Part shown: in pieces, positions 38,301 through 49,791 of the stretch | How positions within the stretch are numbered: position 1 is the first letter of the stretch | Layout of the letters: each line of letters opens with the position of its first letter | Translations under genes and position numbers: made by a program | Origin: Medicago truncatula | Lineage: Eukaryota > Streptophyta > Magnoliopsida > Fabales > Fabaceae | Length of the DNA stretch: 64,000 bases | NCBI RefSeq assembly: GCF_003473485.1 | Contig: NC_053045.1 | Coordinates: 3,622,501 to 3,686,500 of the forward strand | Direction of reading: 5' to 3' | The notes under the pieces: model-generated | Database searches by the model: none | What the model was told of the DNA's origin: nothing | Seen by the model: only the letters and a program-made list of their open reading frames with translations

Positions 38301-38670
38301 TCTGATTCGAACAGTTTTTTGCAAAATAACATCCAAACACATCTAAAAATATTACATTAAGTTTAAACTAGTCTCTATATTTGTTAAAAGTTTCTCAACG
38401 ATTGGTTGTCTATATATTGCATTACTTGTGGATGCCACTTATACAAAAAAGAAATTGAGTAAACCATCAAATTCGTTCATATCTTTGTAATTCATTCTTA
38501 AATTAGTATATGACTTTATTAATATTTTAAATTAGTCTCTGTATTTATAAAAAAAAATTCAATTAAATCGCTCGTCATGTGACAAAAACTTAAAAATATA
38601 AACTTAACTGAGAAACTTTTGATAAATACAACGATTAGTTTAAAATATTAATAGAAGGATTAAGTTGAGA
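35301..38670. other. Long spacer with fragmentary repeats
   Basis: No gene is supported. A stretch at about 35780-36170 resembles fragments of the TGAAGT-type LTR leaders seen elsewhere ('tagtggttccctt' style) but is uncertain. A roughly 60-bp motif ('gagcattggt(g/a)gatctt ... cacaagagccac' followed by 14-16 C) occurs twice, at 36365-36420 and 36628-36690. A direct repeat of about 35 bp around 'gattttacagtaaaataatgg' occurs at 37600 and 37695. The open frames at 37073-37288 and 37427-37624 are not recognised. Confidence 0.4.
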
Positions 38671-38804
38671 GTCCCGTAAGCATAACTCAGTTGGTAGGAC
38701 AATGCATTATTATATGCAGGGGCCGGAGTTCGAACCCCGGACACCCCACTTATTCACCTTATAAGGTGAATTCTAGCCACTAGACTACCTCACAAAAAAA
38801 AAAG
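38671..38804 (+). mobile_element. tRNA-derived SINE with 14-bp target duplications
   Basis: A 134-bp element has an A-box-like TAACTCAGTTGGTAGG, a short hairpin TGCAT...ATGCA in anticodon-arm position, a B-box-like GAGTTCGAACCCCGG and an A-rich tail of about 11 bases. The perfect direct repeat GGATTAAGTTGAGA flanks it at 38657-38670 and 38805-38818. This is the signature of a retroposed RNA polymerase III transcript. It has no acceptor stem, so it is not a functional tRNA gene. Confidence 0.9.
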
Positions 38805-38849
38805 GGATTAAGTTGAGAATGACTTGTAAAGACAAGACCAATTTTTTTA

Positions 38850-39045
38850 GAAGTCCTAGCTCAACTAGCAAATATCGAAATTGCAAGGCCGGACGTTGTG
38901 ATCCAGGTTCGAACTCGGGACCTCATAGTTGTGTGAGTTTTTTTTAACAAGTTTAAATAAGTGGAGAACCTGGAGTTCGAATCCTGACCTCTGCATATAA
39001 TAATGCATGTCTTTGTCAACTGAGTTATGTTCACGGGAGAATTGT
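38850..39045. mobile_element. Two further tRNA-related SINE fragments in opposite orientations
   Basis: At about 38850-38925 (+) an A-box-like TAGCTCAACTAGC and B-box GGTTCGAACTCGGG are spaced as in a tRNA head. At about 38957-39045 the minus strand reads 'gaacataactcagttgacaaag', then 'gcattattatatgcag' and 'gattcgaactccagg', a relative of the SINE at 38671 in inverted orientation. Their ends are unclear. Confidence 0.6.
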
Positions 39046-39340
39046 TTGTTAGTTTAATTTAGGGGCTTAGGACATGAGGTAAGAAAAAGAAAAGAAAAAC
39101 AAAGGCAAGACCAATTTGATTGTTTAATCAAAGAAACTGGTGGGGGCAAAATGGGAAATAGCAAAAGAGTGAATGGAACACCATCATCATGGTTGGCAAT
39201 TTTTGTTTCGTGTAAGTACAACTTCACTCGTGTTCCTCCATCTGTCTTTCAAAACTCACTTTTGTTTCGCAAAAATCTCAACCACATCACAATTCTCTGT
39301 GTTCCAATCTTCTTCTTCTTCGATCAAGATTTTGATTTCA

Positions 39341-42300
39341 ATGGCTTCTCGACGCCGCATGTTGTTAAAAGTCATTATCCTCGGTGATAGTGGGTATGCT
39401 TCTTCTTTTTCATTTTTTTTCCTCCAATTTTTTCTTCCAATTTTTAGTTTTGAATTTAATCATCAAATGAGTTATATCATTTCATTGATTGAAAAATGAA
39501 AAGGGTTGTTGCATTTAATCTTAAAGTTTACTTTTTTAATTCAAATTTAACAAAATTTGATGGATTTTTGATCGAAGGGAAATTATTAATAATCAGACCA
39601 TGTTTAGATTCTTGAAAATATGAAATTTTATTGTCAAAAGAAACCTTTTTTATGTGATGAAAAAATGGAAAAATAGTTATAGATTCAATTTTCCAACATG
39701 GGATTTTTTCACATCAATTTTAGATGCAATTTTGTTGTTGGAGTTATTGACCAAGCTATATTTGTTAATTGACATTTTTTTTTTTTGAAATTCTTTTGCA
39801 GGGTTGGTAAAACATCATTGATGAATCAGTATGTCAAAATCTTAGATTTTAATTTTCTTAAATACTTTGTTGACATGTTTTGACATTTTTTTTATTGATT
39901 TGTATTGTCATGTTTGTTATTTTTTTCATTTGCATTTAGGTATGTGAATCGGAAGTTTAGTAATCAGTACAAGGCTACCATTGGTGCTGATTTTCTCACC
40001 AAGGAAGTTCAATTTGAAGACAGGTTGTTCACATTGCAGGTGAGAGACACAAGAAATTACTTTCATTTTTCGGATAAAATTTTGTGCAGTTTTTTAAATC
40101 TGTTATTTTGATCAATTTTATCATCACATTGTATGTAATCTAAGGTGAATTTTAGCATAAGGGCCTCTTTTCAACTCGAGTTTCTTGTTTGCGTTTACAG
40201 GGGTAAAATAGAGTGACATTATGGAAGTTTCTTAAAATGAATCTAAAAATAGATGGAATATTTTTTAAATTTCTAAAAATAAATTGAAACATTGTTTTCT
40301 GGTCTTTTCGGAAAACAATTCTCTTTCTTTAGTTAGCATCCCGTCTTCAAACAAGTCAATTGATCCCAAACCCCTATCTCCTAAACCCTGTACTTTGAGT
40401 TTCCGGTTACTCCTCCTACTCGCATTTAGTCAGCGACACCATCACAACTCTAGGAATTTTCTCCTTCACTGCCTTAAGCGCCGCCGTGAAAGGATGGATT
40501 TGGTCCTCAAATCTCGTAAACCCCGTACTTTGAGTTTCTGGTTACTCCTCCTACTTGCATTTAGTCAGCCACACCATCACAGCTCTATGAATTTTCTCCT
40601 TCACTGCCTTAAGCGCCGCCACGATAGGATGAGTTTGGTCCTCAATGGAAATGGTTCAGATCCTCTTCCGTTTAAGACAATCTGCCGCGGAACCAAATCC
40701 AGTTTTGTATATTGCTTCTATCTGGAAGCTCTCGTGTTTCTGAAGTTGAAATAACACATTGTTTGGTCTTTTTTGAAGATCTAACAAACTGATTAGTTTG
40801 TTTGCTGTTTCAAATTTTGCTGATATGTATTTATTTGTAGTTAGGTGTTACAAAAATATTTGTTCTTCAGATTTCATGAAGTGAATTATGAACTTTGTTA
40901 ACCTCGGCTGTTTGATGGGAAAATTTTCAAATTTCTATTTGTTGTCAATACTAACAGATTATTGTCGAAGTTAAAAGGTTATAAAGTTAAAATTTGGAAA
41001 GGAAATAAAATATCCTAGTTTTTTGTTGTAAAACTAATGTCTTTATAGTGTATGAACTATAAAATGATTTTCACTATGCATAATATTTGACGATGGTTGT
41101 GGCTAGTTCACTTTCTACTTGATGAAAGATTAATTTGTATGTTTGGCTGTGTTTATTTTTTGCCAGGATATTCTCAAATTTAGTGCATGTTATAATTAAT
41201 AATTGTCTAAGATTTAGATGTTCTCTGATGTAAATAACGTACTGTTGTTCTATTCTAATTGTACACACAGATTTGGGATACTGCTGGTCAAGAGCGGTTT
41301 CAGAGTCTTGGTGTGGCTTTCTACCGGGGTGCTGATTGCTGCGTCCTTGTTTATGATGTAAATGTCATGAAATCTTTTGAAAACCTTAACCATTGGAGAG
41401 AAGAATTTCTCATTCAGGTAATTTTGTGTAATCATTAATAACAGTCTTTGTTTTTATCTCCATATCTCTTCTATTAAAGAACATTGAGAAACTCTTGCAT
41501 GTATTTGATTTGATTTTCAGGCTAGTCCATCTGACCCTGAAAACTTCCCATTTGTTGTATTGGGAAACAAAATAGACGTTGATGGCGGGAATAGCAGAGT
41601 TGTAAGTTACTCCTCTTCCAATGGCATAATTGCATATTGACTTGTATGAAAATTAAGTCCAATTATATGTCACAAATAAGGGTTTGTTTGATTCATTACT
41701 ATCTTCTTTGCAGGTTTCTGAGAAGAAAGCAAAGGCATGGTGTGCTTCAAAGGGAAACATACCATACTTTGAGACCTCCGCAAAAGAAGGATTTAATGTT
41801 GAAGCTGCTTTCCAGTGTATAGCAAAAAATGCACTCAAGAATGAACCTGAAGAAGAAATGTGAGTTTTCTTTTACCATGTTTTCTTTATGCATGTCATTA
41901 TTCTTTGCATTTGACACCTCTAAAATGAGAGATTTACTTCATAGGGTAAAATAAGTAATCCAAACCATTGATGGGAGAATCAATGATTGATTTTACGGGC
42001 ATATGCATAACAAATCATGGATGTGTTTGTATACCAATCTTTGATATTCTCGTTAATGGTTGGGATAGCAGAACTAAATCCTTATTCATTAATTTTCAGT
42101 TTCTTTCTTTCAAAGGTTCATATTTACTCATTTAAAGAATGTTTATCGGTATCTTACAATACATGTGACTCGTATCTCGATTCAATAATAACTAAATCCA
42201 TTCGATGCAAATATCTAGTGTGTATCGCTTTTGAACATGAATCTCATTTTGAGTCTCGATTCACTATGATACCAGACATTTTTTTTTGGTTAATTTTGTT

Positions 42301-42636
42301 TAGCTAGGCATTTTTCTTGTCATTTGATTTATTACTTGAATCTTGAATTATTCTAGGTTAGTAGATGATATATTAGCTTATAATTTCTCTATATAACTTG
42401 TCTTGTCTTTACTTTAAAATGTCATATCTTTATTGGTAATGTATCTATAGTTCATAACAAGATTCAATTCACTATTTCAAAAGTATGTCTTCCAATCCAT
42501 GGTTTGAATCTCGATTTGATAACCATGATCAAAAGGCTCAAGTATGGTGTTTGTTGACTATACCAGGTATCTGCCCGATACAATCGATGTCGGCAATGGT
42601 GGACGACAACAGAGATCCACAGGCTGTGAATGTTGA
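39341..42636 (+). CDS. RAB7: Ras-related small GTPase RAB7 (RABG3-like), 7 exons, 207 aa
   Basis: Exons 39341-39393, 39802-39828, 39940-40039, 41271-41417, 41521-41601, 41714-41859 and 42567-42636 join in frame to 207 codons, the usual Rab7 length. It has the P-loop GDSGVGKTS (15-23), switch I TIGADF (about 40-45), DTAGQE (63-68), NKID (125-128), SAK (158-160) and a C-terminal Cys-Glu-Cys for double geranylgeranylation. [14 protein letters not shown] and the Rab7-type C-terminus YLPDTIDV identify it as RABG3. It controls late endosome/prevacuole to vacuole traffic. The residue before YLPD is Met, where Ile is usual. Exon 2 is only 27 bp, and intron 3 is 1.2 kb and holds a 135-bp tandem repeat. 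Confidence 0.96.
40380..40650 (+). repeat. 135-bp tandem duplication in RAB7 intron 3
   Basis: Two copies of 135 bp (about 40385-40519 and 40520-40654) are about 92% identical, each with 'gtactttgagttt', 'cactgccttaagcgccgcc' and 'tttggtcctcaa'. The unit is a multiple of three and both copies are open in one plus-strand frame spanning 40284-40754. The frame is unlike any protein I know and is Leu/His/Arg-rich. I annotate it as an intronic repeat, not a gene. Confidence 0.8.
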
Positions 42637-43789
42637 GTAGAGTTCTATGGACCAGGTTTACCTGTTTGTTTGATGCCAAACAATCCTCTTAGTGTTTTTG
42701 AGCCACCAACTATTTTATTACCAATGTAAAATCAAGGACAAATTGCATATTCCATTTTGTATCTCAGTAGTGGCTTAGATGTCCATCTTGTTTATTTATT
42801 TTTTCTTTTTATTTCTCTTGATCTCAAATGTTTGTCAAAATATTTCTCTGAATCAGGAAATGTATACTTGAAAATTTATTGTGTGCTTTTCGGATTATTT
42901 GATGTTCCTAGTTTAGCATGGCTTTGGATTATGTATTTATTGTTGAATATTATGGTGTATATTCCCACCCTCTTTTTGTCATTTTTTTTGTTTTCAACTT
43001 CCCTTTTTTCAAAAGTTATCTATTTTTTTACTTTCAAATAATGAAGATACAACACCCTGCAGGATATTCCTTCCCCTTGTGCAGGATATTCCCAGGTGTT
43101 CAAATGGATTCCACTTAACCTTCAAGTTTCATCATTTCCTTTATTAAAGCAACTTTACCTTAAAATACACATTTGGACATTAAAAAACTATGTTTTGTTT
43201 CAAATGTTTATGCTAAAGTGGTTTTTAGGCTGGAAAAAGTTCCTTCTTTTATACTCAGAATGCTGGAAAATGGCCCACATATATCGGAAGATAACTTTCG
43301 ATGGCACAAATATAATCGGAACACATGTTCCGATCGGTCTTTTTTCTACTAAAATCTCTCGAATTCTAAGTTCTGATGGACTTTTCCCCCCCAGCTTGAG
43401 CAACATGGGGGCCTAAACAACGACGATCTATGTAAATTGAACTATCATCTTTTGAATGAAGGATAATGCTTAACATCGCTAATTTATTGATTGCGACAAC
43501 ATCACCAGCGTTCTTAGTAGTTGAAGGCTTAAAAACTCTTACCCCTATACCTGCTGTTTTTCTGGAAAAGAAAAAGAGATTTGATTGGTTGATTACTGAG
43601 TCGTTTCGTGAGTAATTCATGATAAATTGTCTCGTCGTAAATAGCAGCGCTCTTGCTTCGAGGATCAGTGGCTGGATAAACAGTTGTGATTTAGGTCCGT
43701 GACAGCCCCAAATACCATTGGTGCTCTAATTGACAATAATGACACCTCACCACAACACCAAGTTTGTTCATAAAATTTCATTTCTCTAT

Positions 43790-43830
<41 letters not shown>

Positions 43831-46210
43831 CTGCAATTCCTTGTAGTGATATGAATCAGTTGATGAATTAAGCTAAAATTATAAATGTATGAGTGGTTAA
43901 AGTTATATATGCATCGAATGGTTTGATTCCCCATTAAGCCACCAACGTTTCACTTTGTACTCATCTCACTATGATATCAAAAGAAATAATATTATATCTC
44001 TAACACATATAATTTAAAGGATTTTTAGTGTAATTTGGCCTATATTTTTAAACATAAAATCGTTTATTAATTGAAATTCAAATGCATCATGCAAAACTAG
44101 GAAGGTTCCATAATTTTGGTGAGATCCAATTTTTCAAATGATAAAATAAGCGTGTTAAATTTTGTCTTTGTGTCTAAAGAATGAATGATACATTTGTGAA
44201 AGACTTCGTGGCAACAACACATATCCACACGACCACATGCACAACTAATAAACTAGACAAAACAACCACGAACCACCACCTCCTTTTATTTTCTCTGATA
44301 TTTTTTTAATGGATTTTCTTTGACACGTGTTTTGTTACTTTTATTATCTATCAACGTACTCTTTATGTCTCAAATTATAAGTAAAAATTGGTCAAATATG
44401 CTTTGGATTTGAAATAATTCATTCTAAAGGTCTAGAGGTTACTAGAGGATTATGTGCTACAGAGGATAACATAGAGGAACATCACAAGATGCTTTGGTTC
44501 ATTAATCTAATGTATAGTGGTTATCAGGATGTATATACTTTAGATTAACATAAGTTTATTAGAAGTTAGTAACTAGTTAGAAGTTGGTGGGTAAGATTGA
44601 GTTAGTTAGTTGAAAATTAACTTGATGATAAGGTTTACTTCGTAGTCAAGTAATCATGTTTAGTGAGCATAAGATCCGAGATTATATGGTTATTGCATTT
44701 GTAAAAAACATAGAGAGAGCACTTGTAGACGTCTTTCTCCATTCAATAAATTTACATTCAATAATCTCTCTTTTCCTTCCTAATCCCAGTTTTCTCTCTT
44801 CTTGTTCTTTCAATTCGGTTTCATAATTCACTTTGTGTTTTACCACAAATTAGAAGCTTATTTCAACAAAATAAAGTTGTTGTATTTGATCTAAATTTTA
44901 AAGCAATTACATTAATTTTTTTCCAACTATTTTTGCTTAGAAATGGAGACTGAGGAAATATTTCTTACTAATATGTTTATTTTGCATCTCGATCTTGATT
45001 ATGTTGATTTCTTCTTGTATTAATATAAGTGAGATTGATAGTAGAGGTAGTAGTGATTCTTAACGAAATGGTTATTTTTTATAACGTGAAGCAAATAGAT
45101 GGGAACAAATTGTAACAAAGTCAAAGGGCCAAAATGCGTTGGTATATGTATTTGCTATTAGTCGAGTAGATATAAAATTGGCTTTTATATGTTAAAGACA
45201 CTTGTTAAGAAAATCAAAAGTTTATATTAAATTTAACAATGTTTTAACTTTTAAAAAGTTAAATTCAACACTTGTCACCATTTTTTAATATAATATTTTT
45301 ATTTTTATTTTTATTTTCTTAATCAATGCCCTAACGTCACTCTTGAACATTTCCATTTTATGTTAGTATGATTTTGTAGTATTTTCCTCACTATATTTAT
45401 GTCAATTGCTTAAATGAATTTATAGTTTCTAAAAACTATCCACCAATTATTTTAATGTTGTTGATTCCTACTGCTTTATTTAAAACAATGAATTTTTTAT
45501 TTGTATTATTTTAGTAACCCATCATCATAATTTCGAGTTTTAATGAGTGCTGCAAGGTATCTGATAAGTGTCAAAATCATGTTAATTTTCATAGCACTTG
45601 TTAACTTGTTTTGCATGTAATTTAGGTAAAAACTCTCAAATTATTGTAAATACATAATAATTGTAGTTTTAGGCCAGCAAATTGCTATTATTTAGTTTTC
45701 ATCACTTTTTTGTAGATAATTTTTTTACTAGATTTACAAAGTTATAATGAACCTGGTACAATGCAATTTGTTGGACGAGCCAAATCAAGTTGTAAGTGAG
45801 CAAAGTAAGATAAGTCCACGTTTTCCTAGGCAAAATGCTTCGTTGGACGAGCTAGGAGTGAGCTGAGAGCGAGCATGGACAAAGAGTTCCAGGGAGAAAA
45901 GCAAGAGCAACTTCATTGGTCGAGCAACATTTCGCCAACTAAGGTATAACAATTTAATGACTTTGAAAGATGAGTTGTCTTCTCTCTCCATTTGAAGAAA
46001 CCTCGAGTCGTTGGGTGAGCAACATTTCATCTAGCGAAACTACATTTTCTGCCACTTATAAATAGACTTGTAAATAGTTTTTAGTATAACTCTTTACACA
46101 CCTAGACTCGTTTTAGAGAAAGAAAGACATGGAGAAATTGGTCTTCATTGTAAGAGGTCATTTAGGGTGTGTTTGGTTGAAAGAAGAAATTGAGAAGAGA
46201 GAAATAGGTG
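42637..46210. other. RAB7 3' flank and long intergenic spacer
   Basis: The first ~300 bases hold the RAB7 3' UTR. Minus-strand open frames at 43200-43620 are not recognised. A T-tract of about 36 lies at 43791-43826. The region 44400-44830 has the look of an LTR ('atagagagagcacttg', T/C-rich leader) but its ends were not found. The sequence from about 45559 to 46140, starting TGATAAGTGTCA with a later TATA-like 'cttataaatagac', looks like part of a gypsy-type LTR; it is a fossil and its boundary is uncertain. Confidence 0.4.
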
Positions 46211-46215
46211 AGAGA

Positions 46216-47611
46216 TGAAGTAAAATATTTTCACAAGAAAGGGGGGGTTTGAATTGTGACCTGTTTAAAATTTGTCTAATAAAAATTTTCTTTTAAATTA
46301 ACAATCACAATTAGTTTGTTAGTAAATAATGACAATAATAATCGTGAGGTGTGTGATTTTGAACAATAAATTAAAAGTAAGTAGGGAGAGAGAAATGACA
46401 CACAAAAGTTATCGTGGTTCGCCAAACGCCGGCTACTTCCACTTCCCACACAAGTGTGAGATTATCCACTAGGTAGTTGTGTTAAGTAACGTTAACCACA
46501 ACTCCTCTTTTCCTTTTTCACAAATGAGTAACCTTTACTCTTGCTAGATCCGACTGATCTTTCCTGCAATGAGTAAATCCACCTTTGTTTTTACAACCAA
46601 AAAAGACGAGTAACAATTACCCCTTGCTAGATCTTCCTGATCTTTTCTGCAACCGAGTAATTTTACCCTTTTTTTTACACACTTGTTACCTACAAGCTTT
46701 TACAATCCAATAAGAAATAAAATCTTATTTGGACCAAAATACAATATTTGTAGTAAAGAAACTAAAAAGAGCTCAAAGAACAAAAGAGCAATTTAGTTCA
46801 CTTGAAATAAAAAGAGAGAGCTTTGTGAATTTTTGCTTGTGAGTATATTGCTTGCTTTCTCAAAAAATTCGGTCTCTTTCCTTCAGCTGATGGCTTGATA
46901 TTTATAGGCACAAAATTTCTCAAACCAATTGCTCCTTCTCTTCTCCCACGTGAGGAGCGTATGAGTCATGCAATCTCACATGTGTGGAGATAACTTGTTC
47001 TTCAAGGCCATGGTCCCACATGTTGCAAATGAACCAACCAAAACACATATTGCTTTTCTTGTATATCCACGTGTATGCTCAAATTTTATCCATTTAATCC
47101 CTTTTGAAATCAAAGCCACTTATTTGATCTTGCTTTCTTTGTGTCCCACGTGTAAGCATTTTGATGAGGAAGGTACATATATGGAAACTTACAGCTTGCA
47201 TCCATTTTGTTCCTTGTTCCTCTTATAGCCAAAAGAAGATATTTGTTTGTACTTGCTTTTACCATTTGATTGGAAGTGTAGTGGTATTGGAGACAATAAA
47301 AGAGACTAGCAGCATAAAACCACTTGCAGTATGTGTGCCAACGTGTTGCTCAATTTTTGAGCAAGTATATCCAATTTTGTCCATTGTATTTTTATCCATT
47401 AATTTCTTGCTTTGTCTATTGTATGAGATACTCAAATAATTTTAGGGAACTAGTTATATCAACCTTTTTGAGCATGAGTTCCTGCAACTAAAAAATACTC
47501 ATACAAAGATGTTAAATACAATAGTATCAGAATCCATTTATAAAATAAAATTGAAATATATTTTTTCATCTTTAAAACTAAAATAGGGATTTATGAATAT
47601 TTTCTCAACAA
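46216..47611 (-). mobile_element. Solo LTR, Sirevirus-like Ty1/copia (1396 bp, TSD AGAGA)
   Basis: The plus-strand ends are TGAAGT...TCAACA, the same as the LTR at 59494-61752, and both share a 'tcacaag(g/a)aaggggggg tttgaattgtgacc' stretch just inside. The perfect 5-bp repeat AGAGA flanks it at 46211-46215 and 47612-47616. A 'cctataaatatcaagcc' TATA region on the minus strand shows orientation. No internal region is present, so it is a solo LTR produced by recombination between the two LTRs. It is shorter than the 2.26-kb LTR and probably belongs to a related subfamily. Confidence 0.8.
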
Positions 47612-48136
47612 GAGAGAGTATGAGAAGAGAGAAAAAGATGAAAAATAGAATAGATTTAAGGTATTGTTTGGTTAAAATAAAAAGAAGAGAAATAGAAGAG
47701 AGAGAAGTGTGATTAATTTTTAAAAGTACAAGAATGTCCTTGAAATAATTTTTTAGATAAGCCTATTAAGAATAAAAACAAAGTAATGAGGAAAAAAAAA
47801 CTGCATAAAAAGACAAAAAAAAAAGGTGCGTTGTGTCTTAAATTGAAGGGTATAAAAGGCAAAGGGAGTAAATGTATATTTCTCTCCTCTTTCTTCGCTT
47901 ATATGGGGAGAACAAAAAAAACGTGGGTCCCACGCAAAACTTATCTCTCCTCCCTCTTTCTTGCCTTTGCCAAACAAGAGAAATACCATATTTCTCTTCT
48001 CTTTCTCTCTTCAATATCTCTCTCTGCTGTAATTCTCTCATACCAAACAGAGTGTTAGAGTTTGGATTCAAGCTTGTTCATGTTCTTCTTTCTTTCATCT
48101 TTTTACTAGTTACTTCAATTATGGCTAACTAATTCA
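47612..48136. other. Spacer flanking the solo LTR
   Basis: Purine-rich then pyrimidine-rich DNA ('agagaagagaaa' left, 'ctctttctctcttc' right) with 'ttgtttggtt' near 47665 and 'accaaacaga' near 48043. It may be one long foldback element into which the solo LTR at 46216 was inserted ('gtgtttggttgaaa' near 46155), but I cannot define the ends. I see no gene. Confidence 0.35.
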
Positions 48137-48500
48137 TGAAGTAGATAAAATAGTCACAAGGAAGGGGGTTTGAATTGTGACCCTTTAAAAATTATCCTGA
48201 AACTTAAAAGTGATTCTGTTTGTCAATTCTGTAACACCTTTTGGTAGTTTGGTACTATAGATAAATAAAAGAGTTTGTCTTTATTATATCAGCAACACTA
48301 TACATCACAAATCAATTTTAATAAAAACACGTGTCTTACTGCCAACTCGAATATCAGTCTCACAACGAATCTAAGCCATCAATATACATTGGGGGTGCCT
48401 ATCAATTTTTTTTCCCGGGTCAAGGAAGATATTACATTCATTCAAATATCCAAAAATTCAAACATTACACTATGTGTAGATCACTACCCATTATCGGGGT
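48137..48500. mobile_element. LTR-end fragments (Sirevirus-like, then a TGTAACACC-type LTR start)
   Basis: 48137-48215 is nearly identical to the first 80 bp of the LTR at 59494. At about 48229 the sequence changes to TGTAACACCTTTTGG, which looks like the start of a gypsy-type LTR and continues as AT-rich DNA. Both are incomplete fossils, probably nested. Confidence 0.5.
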
Positions 48501-48576
48501 AAAGTAAATAATTAATGTATAATCAAACATATAAAAAATTTAGGCATCAGATTTGCTCCTGACTTAGACATAAAAA

Positions 48577-48848
48577 TTAGGGTTAATGGTGCTTTACCCC
48601 CTGTAATATAGGTCATTTTTTGTTTTCCCCCCTGTAATTTTTTTTTTTGATTTACCCCCTGTAATTTTTTTTTTTTTTTGGAATACCCCCGTAATAGGTC
48701 ATAAAAAAACGACTTTATTTTTTATTTTTTTGCATAATTTTTCGTTTTTTTATGACCTATTAGGGGGATATTCCAAAAAAAAAAAAAATTTACAGGGGGA
48801 AACAAAAAATGACCTATATTACAGGGGGCAAAGCACCATTAACCCTAA
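48577..48848. mobile_element. Foldback MITE of the 'taccccctgtaat' type
   Basis: A 272-bp element runs from TTAGGGTTAATGGTGCTTT to its exact inverse AAAGCACCATTAACCCTAA, with inner arms 'ctgtaatataggtcattttttgtttcc' also inverted. It is almost a perfect hairpin with poly-T/poly-A spacers, so it is probably young. A target duplication is unclear because both flanks are A-rich. Confidence 0.85.
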
Positions 48849-48966
48849 AAAATATAAGCTTTTGGAGGCTTTGATATTGATGTGAGTCATAAAAATTAGA
48901 AAGTTGCTGTTCCCACTTCAACATTTGCTAAGAAACACCAAGAAATTACACCTTTACCTCATGAGA

Positions 48967-49141
48967 AATGATATTTGTACAACCATTTTATGACAACTTT
49001 TGTACAACTTTCTCTCTCATATTCACATATGTACTTATCATCTCTCTTCCTTTTACTCTCTCTATTGTTTTTGACCAATGAAAAGAAAGAAAAATAAGGT
49101 TGTCACAAATGTTGTCATCAAATGGTTGTCAAAATATCATT
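48967..49141. mobile_element. Foldback MITE (AATGATATTTG termini)
   Basis: A 175-bp element whose left end AATGATATTTGTACAACC and following 'attttatgacaac' match the inverse of the right end 'gttgtcatcaaatggttgtc aaaatatcatt'. The middle is a CT-rich stretch. It lies 285 bp upstream of the gene at 49426 and could affect its promoter. Confidence 0.75.
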
Positions 49142-49425
49142 ACTCTTACTTCATTGGCAGTTGTGCCATTTGACCTACACTTAAAAAAAATTCTACATCG
49201 ACAATTAACTGCCACGCAGAACAAAACAGATCGACAGTTAATCGCCACCGAGTAAGTTTTTTAGCAATTTCAAAAGTGGGAATAACAACTTTCTAAAAAT
49301 GATTATGGGTCAGAAAAAGAAACCCAATAGAAAAGCCCAGAAACAACATCACCGCCTTTAACGGCACTATATCAGGATTCAGTTGAGACAAAAACGGAAT
49401 CAAAAATCAAATCAAAAAAATTCAA

Positions 49426-49791
49426 ATGGAGTCCACCGAGAAACAACCAGGATTGCTACAACAAATTGTACCACCGCGTCTAGAAGACGCATGTCTCGAA
49501 GATCCTGCACTTCCACCGGAATCAATCCACGAAGCGTTTCTCAAAGCAGTCGCCGCCATGAAATCGAGAATATTCACATCCTCCGACGAAGATGATTGCA
49601 TCGACGATCCAAAGCCGGGCGGCGAGGATGCTTCAGATGTCGTTGGTGTGATTGAGTCGGAAAAGGAGGAGCCGGGAGCTTGTGTTGATGGGTTGCAAGG
49701 TTTGGATAAGGAGAAAGATGATGTGAAGGAAAAAAGTGAAGAAAAGGAGAAGAAAGAGAAGAAACCTATCTTGGTTGGTGGCTATCCTTGA
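49426..49791 (+). CDS. Small conserved plant protein of unknown function (121 aa)
   Basis: A single-exon frame of 121 codons. The N-terminal half MESTEKQPGLLQQIVPPRLE, then DACLEDPALPPESIHEAFLK and AAMKSRIF, reads like a short conserved helical motif. The second half is strongly acidic then Lys/Glu-rich, and the protein ends KKPILVGGYP. I recall similar uncharacterised Arabidopsis proteins with a 'LLxxIxPPRLEDAGLEDCALPPxSIxEAF' block, but no function is known to me. It has no signal peptide and no membrane segment. GC content is higher than in the flanks, and the frame ends at a stop followed by AT-rich 3' UTR, all supporting a real gene. The start is the first Met of the conserved block. Confidence 0.8.
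   Translation: MESTEKQPGLLQQIVPPRLEDACLEDPALPPESIHEAFLKAVAAMKSRIFTSSDEDDCIDDPKPGGEDASDVVGVIESEKEEPGACVDGLQGLDKEKDDVKEKSEEKEKKEKKPILVGGYP

Noticed and set aside
38671-38748. A functional tRNA gene
   Set aside because: A- and B-box-like motifs are present, but there is no pairable acceptor stem. The A tail with 14-bp target duplications shows it is a SINE.
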